A stretch of DNA of 5,121 nucleotides, from positions 1 to 5,121 of the forward strand of contig JAFCZU010000253.1 in the NCBI GenBank assembly GCA_019314185.1. The letters run 5' to 3'. Shown here piece after piece: positions 1-4,242 of this stretch. Numbering within the stretch: the stretch's first letter is position 1; each line of letters begins with the position of its first letter. This stretch comes from Deltaproteobacteria bacterium. GTDB lineage: Bacteria > Desulfobacterota > Desulfobacteria > Desulfobacterales > ETH-SRB1. The notes below the pieces were generated by a model, which worked only from the letters and a program-made list of their open reading frames with translations, was not told where the DNA came from and made no database searches. The position numbers and the translations under genes are program-made.

Positions 1-177
1 CTGGACCACGGCCGCCCGATGAATCCCGATTGCTCCTGCGATGTCTCTCTCAAAGCAGGCCACGCAAATACCCATGTTGCCCGGGTTGCCCAGCTTTTGT
101 AAAAGAGCGGCAAGTGTGCCGATAAGCCCTCCCACTCCAATAATCCCCCAACGTGTTGCAAAAATATTTTTTAACAT
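1..177 (-). CDS. yedE: YedE-family selenium transporter, N-terminal part (partial)
   Basis: These are the first 59 codons of a gene that runs off the left edge. The product resembles the YedE/YeeE family of polytopic inner-membrane proteins, specifically the branch associated with selenium metabolism. Seen: after MLKNIFATRWG there is a glycine-rich hydrophobic segment at about residues 11-28, the likely first membrane helix. It is followed by LGNPGNMGICVACFERDIAG, with Cys38 and Cys41 as a CxxC pair, and the strongly family-like IGIHRAAVVQ. The start is an ATG with an excellent ribosome site (AAGGAGGAG) a few bases upstream. From family knowledge, these proteins are thought to import a selenium or sulfur species for selenophosphate or thiolation pathways. 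The selenium assignment is by recognition of the sequence only, because the partner genes lie outside the window. Confidence in the family is high; confidence in the substrate is moderate. Confidence 0.8.
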   Translation of the reverse strand, partial: MLKNIFATRWGIIGVGGLIGTLAALLQKLGNPGNMGICVACFERDIAGAIGIHRAAVVQ

Positions 178-180
178 CAA

Positions 181-190
181 ACTCCTCCTT
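181..190 (-). promoter_or_regulatory. Ribosome binding site of the YedE gene
   Basis: On the minus strand AAGGAGGAGT lies directly upstream of the ATG at 177. It is a near-perfect Shine-Dalgarno sequence and fixes the start codon. Confidence 0.8.
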
Positions 191-198
191 TCTTTGAT

Positions 199-222
199 TT
201 AGCCACAGACACACACAGACAA
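199..222. repeat. Short CACAGAC-type intergenic repeat
   Basis: The stretch TTAGCCACAGACACACACAG and its continuation contains CACAGAC twice, three bases apart. It sits in the YedE leader, between the candidate promoter and the ribosome site. Similar CACAGAC-rich strings are familiar to me as dispersed intergenic sequence in many environmental bacterial genomes; that is recollection, not a search result. Confidence 0.3.
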
Positions 223-236
223 GATATTAAATATGA

Positions 237-265
237 AAAGTATGGGAATCGCTCCAATTTGTCAA
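237..265 (-). promoter_or_regulatory. Candidate sigma-70 promoter for the YedE gene
   Basis: The minus strand carries a perfect -35 hexamer TTGACA (260-265), a 17-nt spacer and TACTTT (237-242), which matches the -10 consensus at three of six positions. Transcription would start near 230, giving a leader of about 53 nt before the ATG at 177. The perfect -35 box, ideal spacing and position argue for it; the poor -10 argues against. This is inference from the sequence alone. Confidence 0.4.
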
Positions 266-390
266 ACAGGATATTCCGATAACAGGGTGGGTTTTTCTTA
301 GTAAAAACCTATAACCCTAAATGAGCCAAAGTTCAATCAGGGAGGGGTCAGGGCTAATGCTGTTGACTTAAGCAAAATTTGAATTATTTT

Positions 391-478
391 TGAATGTCGA
401 ATATCGAACAAGGAACCGCAGAATTACGAAGGGGTCACTTTGACATTCGATATTTCTTGTTCGACATTCTGCGGTTCA
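391..478. repeat. Heptamer block A: two opposed arms of 7-nt units
   Basis: The left arm (391-433), read on the plus strand, is a run of units: TGAATGT, CGAATAT, CGAACAA, GGAACCGC (8 nt), AGAATTA, CGAAGGG. The right arm (443-478), read on the minus strand, is TGAACCGC (8 nt), AGAATGT, CGAACAA, GAAATAT, CGAATGT. Both arms use the same vocabulary on opposite strands, including the odd 8-nt unit containing GAACCGC, which shows common origin. The units are ordered differently, so the hairpin is imperfect. The shared unit is roughly CGAAYAT. Confidence 0.8.
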
Positions 479-546
479 GAAAAGTACTTACAAGGCCGAT
501 AGTTACCGTGGTCACCGTGTCAAGTGTGTATTTAGACCAGTTTGTT

Positions 547-710
547 AAACCTAAATTGAGCGATTTTTTACTCGATCTGCGCCGATCTCTTGCGTATAAA
601 GGCTTCGCAAAAATCCTCGACATATCCACGGGTATGTCTGCGGTTTTTGCAAATCTTTATACATCAAGATCTCAGCACATATCTTCGCAAAAAATCGCTC
701 AACTTAGGTT
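547..710. repeat. 164-bp imperfect palindrome
   Basis: The outer arms 547-566 (AACCTAAATTGAGCGATTTT) and 691-710 are inverted copies matching at 19 of 20 positions. The symmetry continues inward with small gaps. GTATAAAGG near 594-602 mirrors the CTTTATAC near 655-662, CGCAAAAA (606-613) mirrors the TTTTTGC near 644-650, and GACATA (619-624) mirrors TATGTC (633-638) at the tip. The entire segment can therefore fold into one long, bulged hairpin. It begins 10 bp beyond the stop codon of the mutase remnant and could also act as a transcription barrier. There is no transposase, and I cannot name the element. Confidence 0.75.
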
Positions 711-720
711 AAAGGAAGAT

Positions 721-1116
721 TTAAGGGGTTAGATTAAAGGGTGGATAGTTATTGGGAGTGTAGGGCTTTCCCGTGCTGCCCAGTCGATGACCAAGCAGGG
801 TAGACCGATCAGAACAATTGATGATCATAAGCATCAACTCTTTTCCCCTCAGAATGCCCAGACAGCCTGCGGCAGCGCTTATTTCGTCAAAGGCAGCTAC
901 TTCATCGCGCCGCACGTTTGGCCCCACCAGAACGACAGGCACCGGCTCTCCGGAGTGAATCAGGGTAGATGAGCTTGGGGTGGAATGGTCCGCCGTGACC
1001 GCTACTAATAGATCATCCCTTTTTTCCACTTCCCTTATAAGTTCATCAAGGCCTTGATCCAGAAGCGCTATGACAGTCTGTTTTCGCACGGGATTTTTTG
1101 TATGAGCCGCCTCATC
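721..1116 (-). pseudogene. Archaeal-type phosphoglycerate mutase remnant, C-terminal fragment
   Basis: This is the distal half of the broken gene whose proximal half is 1112-1873. Reading the frame from 1116 gives DEAAHTKNPVRKQTVIALLD, which is the family's DEAxH metal-ligand motif and the helix after it. It continues with VTADHSTPSSS (Asp and His metal ligands), LIHSGEPVPVVLVGP (a further His ligand), then FDEISAAAGCLGILRGKELM, which closes the alkaline-phosphatase-type fold of this family. The C-terminus and TAA stop look natural. The first possible start in this frame is a GTG at 1089, after the DEAAH motif and with no ribosome site, so independent translation is unlikely. The metal-binding residues are all present; what is missing lies between this fragment and the upstream one. 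Confidence 0.75.
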
Positions 1117-1873
1117 CGACGAGCATGCCGGTCAGGCCCCAACGGTCATAGAAAGGCTCCTGAACGATTCTCCGTCCACATCGCTGGGTGGCCAGGAAGT
1201 TGGCGGGAGTAAGATCCGCTGCTATTCTGTGCCGGTTGATTTTATGCCCGGAAAGCACGCTGAAACAATGGGACAAATAGTCATTTAATGCATCTGCCGT
1301 TCTTGCGGCCTTTTCAGGCTCCGGATTTCCTGAAACAGGAGTAATTTTAGCCATGGTTCGTCCCACAACCATCGGGTCTGAATCAGAAATATAAGGTGAT
1401 ACCTGGCCATTCAGGATCAGGATGGCATCATTACGGCGGGTCTGGTGAAGCCGGAAGCCGATACCGTGCGCTTCATAGGGCGAGACAGCAGCAAACAGCC
1501 GTCCAATCTCCTCGCTGCTTCCTTTAATATCATCACGGCCCTGGGTGAGAATTGGCACACCCTTTTGCCATGTCACACCCGAGAGGTGAGCCAGACACAG
1601 GACATCGCTTTCATCAAAGGGAACTTTCTCTCCTACGGCCTCAAGGAGTCCACGGCAGGGAAAGGTATTAAGATCATAACCAAAGAGCAGGTAATGAGCT
1701 GTCTCGCTTGGCAGGCATTGTCCCATCAATGCAGCATGAAACAGGCCGTTGCTGCCCAACTGAGCCAATCGGTCCAGGTTGGGTGTAGGAGCTGACTGAA
1801 GGGGAGTGCGATTGTCAAGAATTTTATATGACCGATCTCCAAGTCCGTCTAAAAGAACAAGAATGATCTTCAT
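1112..1873 (-). pseudogene. Archaeal-type 2,3-BPG-independent phosphoglycerate mutase remnant, N-terminal fragment
   Basis: Intact relatives are metal-dependent cytosolic phosphotransferases of the alkaline phosphatase superfamily that interconvert 2- and 3-phosphoglycerate. Seen: ILVLLDGLGD (Asp9, metal ligand), TPLQSAPTPNLDRLAQLGSN, CLPSETAHYLLFGYD (Ser56, the expected phosphorylated nucleophile), then FPCRGLLEAVGEKVPF. A long cap domain follows. The frame returns to the core at TPANFLATQ and FYDRWGLTGMLV, then stops at TGA. Directly after that point, one frame over, comes DEAAHTKNP of the C-terminal half. In the family about 50-58 residues (core strands and helices) normally separate these two motifs, and here almost none remain. 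A deletion of roughly 160 bp that is not a multiple of three explains both the loss and the frameshift. The start is an ATG preceded by AAGGAAA at good spacing. The exact substrate of this branch is not certain. Confidence 0.75.
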
Positions 1874-1880
1874 GCGTGGT

Positions 1881-1887
1881 TTCCTTA
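1881..1887 (-). promoter_or_regulatory. Ribosome binding site of the mutase remnant
   Basis: AAGGAAA on the minus strand lies seven to eight bases upstream of the ATG at 1873. It supports this start and shows that the translation signal survives although the gene is broken. Confidence 0.6.
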
Positions 1888-1893
1888 ATCCCG

Positions 1894-1909
1894 CCTAAGT
1901 TGAGCGATT
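1894..1909. repeat. Partial copy of the 164-bp palindrome end
   Basis: CCTAAGTTGAGCGATT here is identical to the minus-strand reading of the right arm at 691-710 and one base different from the left arm at 549-564. The copy breaks off where heptamer block B begins. After block B the sequence resumes with TTTTTCGCAAATCTTC (from 1992), which resembles the TTTTTTGCGAAGATATG that follows GCGA in the complete element. Confidence 0.55.
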
Positions 1910-1990
1910 AGCTGTTAGCCATTAGCGTTTAGCTTTAAAAATCAAACTGATAACACATTCAGCTAAGAGCTAACAGCTAATGGCTAATAG
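1905..1990. repeat. Heptamer block B: inverted TTAG/CTAA arms
   Basis: The left arm (1905-1932) is CGATTAG, CTGTTAG, CCATTAG, CGTTTAG. The right arm (1963-1990) is CTAAGAG, CTAACAG, CTAATGG, CTAATAG. They are four units each on opposite strands, with about 30 bp of AT-rich spacer between them. CTAA and the seventh-position G are nearly fixed while positions 5-6 vary. The arms pair unit by unit in several registers, so the hairpin can slide. Confidence 0.85.
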
Positions 1991-2078
1991 CTTTTTCGCA
2001 AATCTTCAGATAGCCAAATAAGCTGAAGCTATTGCCGGTATTGAAAAAAAACACTTTTCGTTCAGACACTAATTCAAT

Positions 2079-2106
2079 AGTATAGGAATTTCCATTTTAT
2101 GATTAA
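2079..2106 (-). promoter_or_regulatory. Weak candidate promoter upstream of the mutase remnant
   Basis: The minus strand has TATACT (2079-2084), five of six matches to the -10 consensus, preceded at 16 nt by TTAATC (2101-2106), three of six matches to the -35. It lies in AT-rich sequence between the two heptamer palindromes, so a transcript from it would carry block B in its leader. This is a weak call made by eye. Confidence 0.22.
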
Positions 2107-2141
2107 TGAATTCAGCATCATATGATATAGGTCGATTTTTT

Positions 2142-2268
2142 TGAACGTCCAACATCCAACATCGAACATTGAACATCGAATAATGAAATCGCTTTGCTCT
2201 GCCGATTTATAAATTGGCGGAATTCCTTATTCAAAATTCGGTGTTGGATGTTCGATGTTGGACGTTCA
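2142..2268. repeat. Heptamer block C: 127-bp palindrome, 7 + 7 units
   Basis: The left arm (2142-2190) is TGAACGT, CCAACAT, CCAACAT, CGAACAT, TGAACAT, CGAATAA, TGAAATC. The right arm (2220-2268), read on the minus strand, is TGAACGT, CCAACAT, CGAACAT, CCAACAC, CGAATTT, TGAATAA, GGAATTC. Both arms have exactly seven 7-nt units and begin identically for 15 bases, with about 9-10 differences over 49. The loop (2191-2219) contains its own small palindrome, GCCGATTTATAAATTGGC. This is the most regular of the four blocks. Confidence 0.9.
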
Positions 2269-2276
2269 TCTTTTAA

Positions 2277-2292
2277 GCCCGCCCGAAGGGCG
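2277..2292 (-). terminator. GC hairpin at the end of the TIM-barrel gene (possible terminator)
   Basis: Directly after the TAG stop the minus strand reads CGCCC-TTC-GGGCG, a compact 5-bp GC hairpin. No clean run of T follows (GGCTTAAAAG), so as an intrinsic terminator it is weak. The large palindrome of block C comes immediately after and may contribute. Confidence 0.35.
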
Positions 2293-3075
2293 CTAAGTTC
2301 TTTGTGTCAAATACTCATCTACGATCTTCCTGGTTTTTAATAAACCTTTCGGTTCCCTGATCTCTAAGACCCACCATTTACAACCGATCTCCTGAAGCAA
2401 CGCAAGACGGTCTTCAATATCTTGCCTCTTTTCCGGCGGGATATGCCCCTGACCGGGAATTTCGATATGGTAAACATGGGCATTAAAAACCCTGTCTGCA
2501 TGGGGCGAAACAAAGTCTTCAACGATATATTGCCGGCTCTGCACAGATTCACACACATAGGCATGCCCGATATCCAGGGTGACATCGGCTCCGCTGAGTC
2601 GAATCAACTTTTCAAAAAGATTCGGCTTGCTCGTCCATCCCCATGCCAGGTTTTCAAGACAAACTTTTACTCTTTGCCCGGCCCCGAACTGGACCAGTTG
2701 TCTGAGGTTATCTATGGTTGCTTTCCATGAGAGAGGTTCGGTTGAATCGTGCCCAAGCCCGATGTGGATGGACATGTATCTTCCTCCTGCTTTGGCGACA
2801 AGGCGGATAATGCGGCGAAAAATGGCTTCCGCCTTTTCCGCCAAAGCAGGGTCATCGCTGCCCAGATCTATCTGATGAAAGGGACAATGATAGCGAACTT
2901 CAAAGGGCGCTAAGATTTCCTGATCTTTTGCCCACCTTGATTCCTGCATTGGCGTCTCAGGTAACCGTTCAAGGTCAAACGACCAATCGATCCCCGAAAA
3001 TCCATGTTCAAGGGCAAAGTCCCTGACTTTTTCTGTATCAGAGAGAAAATTACACATGACAAGTTTTGGCTGCAT
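2293..3075 (-). CDS. Sugar phosphate isomerase/epimerase-like TIM barrel (AP endonuclease 2 family)
   Basis: The product is a complete 260-residue protein of the xylose-isomerase-like TIM-barrel superfamily, of normal length. It is expected to be a soluble metal-dependent isomerase, epimerase or endonuclease-like enzyme; the substrate cannot be read from the sequence. Seen: RYHCPFHQIDLGSDDP (residues 61-76), YMSIHIGLG with His104, VCLENLAWGW with Glu141, VTLDIGHAYVC with Asp168 and His171, FNAHVYHIEIPGQGHIPP with His200 and His211, and WWVLEIR with Glu238. These are the His/Glu/Asp positions at strand ends that usually bind the metal in this fold. The ATG start has AGAGG upstream at slightly long spacing. 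The gene lies 47 nt after the broken PP-loop-like gene, so the two were probably cotranscribed. It shows no damage itself. Confidence 0.8.
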   Translation of the reverse strand: MQPKLVMCNFLSDTEKVRDFALEHGFSGIDWSFDLERLPETPMQESRWAKDQEILAPFEVRYHCPFHQIDLGSDDPALAEKAEAIFRRIIRLVAKAGGRYMSIHIGLGHDSTEPLSWKATIDNLRQLVQFGAGQRVKVCLENLAWGWTSKPNLFEKLIRLSGADVTLDIGHAYVCESVQSRQYIVEDFVSPHADRVFNAHVYHIEIPGQGHIPPEKRQDIEDRLALLQEIGCKWWVLEIREPKGLLKTRKIVDEYLTQRT

Positions 3076-3122
3076 TTATTTTTAACCTCTGTTCGCGGCA
3101 TTAAGCATAAAAAAGAGCTGCA

Positions 3123-3470
3123 TCAGGAACCAAGAACGTCGGCGGCAATTTCTTTATGGTCAGGCATCTGCCCTGCCACATATGTTTCAACGATCTCTCT
3201 TGTCAATGGATATGCAAATTCTTCCAGGTAGTTAAGAACCTGCTTTCCGGTTATGCTGATACTCCCATCCAATCTCCGGTAGTTTCCCGAAAGGATGCAT
3301 CCCAGTTGATCCTTTCCCTGGTCCCACTCAAACCCCAGGATCTTCCTTATGCGATTTCCCTCTGAGATACGACGAATTGGAAAGAGCAACCTGATGCCGA
3401 ATTCCTTTGCAATTTCCTGATAAACTGTCAGGGCTTCGGAAATCTGGTTTATTTTAATCGATCCACCGTG
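3123..3470 (-). pseudogene. PP-loop-like protein, C-terminal fragment after frameshift
   Basis: From about 3470 the frame reads HGGSIKINQISEALTVYQEI, continuing the protein whose N-terminal part is 3454-3957. It goes on with FGIRLLFPIRRISEGNRIRKILG, then LGCILSGNYRRLDGSISITG and a C-terminal helix ending DVLGS before TGA. The same frame stays open back to 3518, but the residues encoded there (MPLLWERRRLSQGREN) are an out-of-frame reading of the upstream part. There is no ribosome site for separate translation. Confidence 0.65.
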
Positions 3471-3957
3471 ATTCTCTCTCCCCTGAGATAATCGGCGCCT
3501 TTCCCAAAGCAAGGGCAAGGGGAATGCGGACGCTGTGCAGATAGAGATGGCACCCGATACAGGGTGTAAAGAAGTCGTACTTTGCTATCAGTTCATTTAT
3601 GAACCGGCCGTTCAGCGCCTGCCAGAAGAGTGGAGATCCAAAGACAAGGGGAGGGTGAACCCGGATTTCCGGCAGCCGTTTTGAGAGACGTTTCACCGCT
3701 TCACCGACACTCGACCAAGCTCCATACTCTGTTCCTGTATAAACATAGGTGGGAAGCAGATCAGTGAACCCTTCATCTTCAACAGCTTTTACCGCTGCCG
3801 CCACACTGTCGCGCCCTGCTATTTCAACGATTGCCAGCGACGACATTGCCCTGTACTCCTCAACTTTGCGTGAGGGAAGAAGCCATTTGGGCAGACTCAC
3901 CACGGACTCTGGCTTGTTCAGATAAACTTCTTTCAGTCCGGCATCAAGATCAGGCAT
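3454..3957 (-). pseudogene. Putative PP-loop (ATP-pyrophosphatase-like) protein, N-terminal fragment, frameshifted
   Basis: I do not recognise the exact family. Residues 39-60 read SSLAIVEIAGRDSVAAAVKA, a beta-strand, AGRDS turn and helix like the SGGxDS phosphate-binding loop of adenine-nucleotide alpha-hydrolases (QueC, LarE and relatives). Then come LPTYVYTGTEYG, a CxxC pair in TPCIGCHLYLHS (Cys133, Cys136) and IISGERES (157-163), after which the frame turns into RWID and a stop. The rest of the protein (HGGSIKINQ onward) is one frame over. Restoring two bases in the GAGAGAG tract at 3474-3480, or one CA just after it, yields a continuous protein of about 278 residues. The ATG at 3957 is the first in frame, since a TAA lies three codons upstream, but its ribosome site is poor. 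Known: PP-loop enzymes adenylate a substrate and often serve tRNA or cofactor modification. The role here is inference. Confidence 0.6.
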
Positions 3958-3992
3958 TTGTTTTTACCATGGTTGCATCACTACATTTCATT

Positions 3993-4020
3993 GATGAATT
4001 CATAAAAAGCCGAATTCATC
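3993..4020. repeat. 28-nt hairpin, copy 1
   Basis: GATGAATTC and GAATTCATC flank a 10-nt loop; with flanking TT and AA the perfect arms extend to 11 bp (3991-4001 and 4012-4022). Read on the minus strand it aligns with the hairpin at 4108-4135 at 21 of 28 positions. Confidence 0.75.
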
Positions 4021-4022
4021 AA

Positions 4023-4071
4023 GTGTTAGGTGTTAGGTGTTAGGTGTTAGGTGTTAAGTGTTAGGTGTTAA
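4023..4071. repeat. Heptamer block D: 7 x GTGTTAG tandem array
   Basis: Seven consecutive 7-nt units occur without interruption: GTGTTAG four times, then GTGTTAA, GTGTTAG and GTGTTAA. On the minus strand the unit reads CTAACAC, the same framework as blocks A-C. Unlike the other blocks there is no opposed arm; instead the array sits between two mirror-image hairpins. Confidence 0.9.
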
Positions 4072-4074
4072 GAT

Positions 4075-4102
4075 AAGATTTCTCCCTGCGGTCGAAATGA
4101 CA
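4075..4102. repeat. Dispersed intergenic repeat core
   Basis: On the minus strand the sequence TGTCATTTCGACCGCAGGGA runs on into GAAATCTT. ATTTC and GAAAT form the outer stem, with CC and GG inside. One frame translates to CHFDRREKS, a peptide I recognise from spurious annotations across many environmental bacterial genomes. That recognition is memory, not a search. Confidence 0.5.
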
Positions 4103-4107
4103 CATTC

Positions 4108-4135
4108 GACGAATTTGACTTTTTACGAGTTTGTC
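4108..4135. repeat. 28-nt hairpin, copy 2 (inverse of copy 1)
   Basis: On the plus strand GACGAATTTG and the closing CGAGTTTGTC pair over ten positions if three G-U pairs are allowed. The loop CTTTTTA is shared with the minus-strand reading of copy 1. All seven differences from copy 1 are transitions. Confidence 0.6.
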
Positions 4136-4181
4136 TTCATTGATGAGAGTACAAATACAAAATGATTTGGATAATTTCAAC

Positions 4182-4218
4182 AAAAAACCTGTATCCTTCC
4201 CGGAATTTGCAGGAAGAT
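4182..4218 (-). terminator. Possible intrinsic terminator of the dehydratase/activase operon
   Basis: Twenty-five bases after the activase stop codon, the minus strand begins an interrupted stem. ATCTTCC can pair with the GGAAGGAT about ten bases on, or alternatively CCTG (4210-4213) with CAGG (4188-4191). The CAGG is followed directly by six T (4182-4187). Position and T-run suit a terminator; the stem is weak and offers competing pairings. Confidence 0.4.
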
Positions 4219-4242
4219 GAATGGCCATTGCACCTGTGAGCA

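Larger units (their letters stand above)
178..720. other. 543-bp gap without a credible gene; repeat-rich
   Basis: From left to right the gap holds the YedE ribosome site and candidate promoter, then about 125 bp (266-390) in which I see no clear signal. After that come heptamer block A (391-478), 68 bp with nothing recognised, and the 164-bp palindrome (547-710) that ends just before the stop codon of the phosphoglycerate-mutase remnant. A 112-codon plus-strand open frame (394-732) spans this region, but it begins inside one repeat and runs through the other, so it is not called as a gene. Confidence 0.7.
1874..2292. other. About 420-bp gap without a gene; two heptamer palindromes
   Basis: The gap holds the ribosome site of the mutase remnant, heptamer block B (1905-1990), an AT-rich stretch (1991-2141) with a weak promoter candidate, heptamer block C (2142-2268) and a small GC hairpin touching the stop codon of the TIM-barrel gene. 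No open frame here resembles a protein. Confidence 0.7.
3958..4242. other. 285-bp gap: hairpins, tandem array and dispersed repeat core
   Basis: This gap separates the activase from the PP-loop-like remnant. Its order is hairpin copy 1 (3993-4020), heptamer block D (4023-4071), a dispersed repeat core (4075-4102), hairpin copy 2 in inverse orientation (4108-4135), about 45 bp of AT-rich sequence, and a possible terminator for the activase operon. A 60-codon minus-strand open frame crosses it but is composed of repeat sequence. Confidence 0.7.

Noticed and set aside
361..396. Plus-strand promoter beginning TTGACT at 363
   Set aside because: It has a reasonable -35 but no good -10 at proper spacing, and no credible gene downstream on that strand.
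394..732. 112-codon plus-strand open frame
   Set aside because: It starts inside heptamer block A, passes through the 164-bp palindrome, has no convincing ribosome site, and its peptide is made of repeat translations.
1445..1795. 116-codon plus-strand open frame
   Set aside because: It is antisense to the phosphoglycerate-mutase fragment, whose frame has clear family motifs; this one has none.
721..1873. Two independent genes for the mutase halves
   Set aside because: The downstream half begins in mid-domain, has only a GTG start lacking a ribosome site and past its DEAAH motif, and continues the family order of the upstream half.
3468..3484. Programmed ribosomal frameshift
   Set aside because: There is no recognisable slippery heptamer with a downstream structure, and the needed shift lies at a GA run, which fits a slippage mutation better.
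4023..4071. CRISPR-like array
   Set aside because: Units are 7 nt and directly adjacent with no spacers, so this is a simple tandem repeat.
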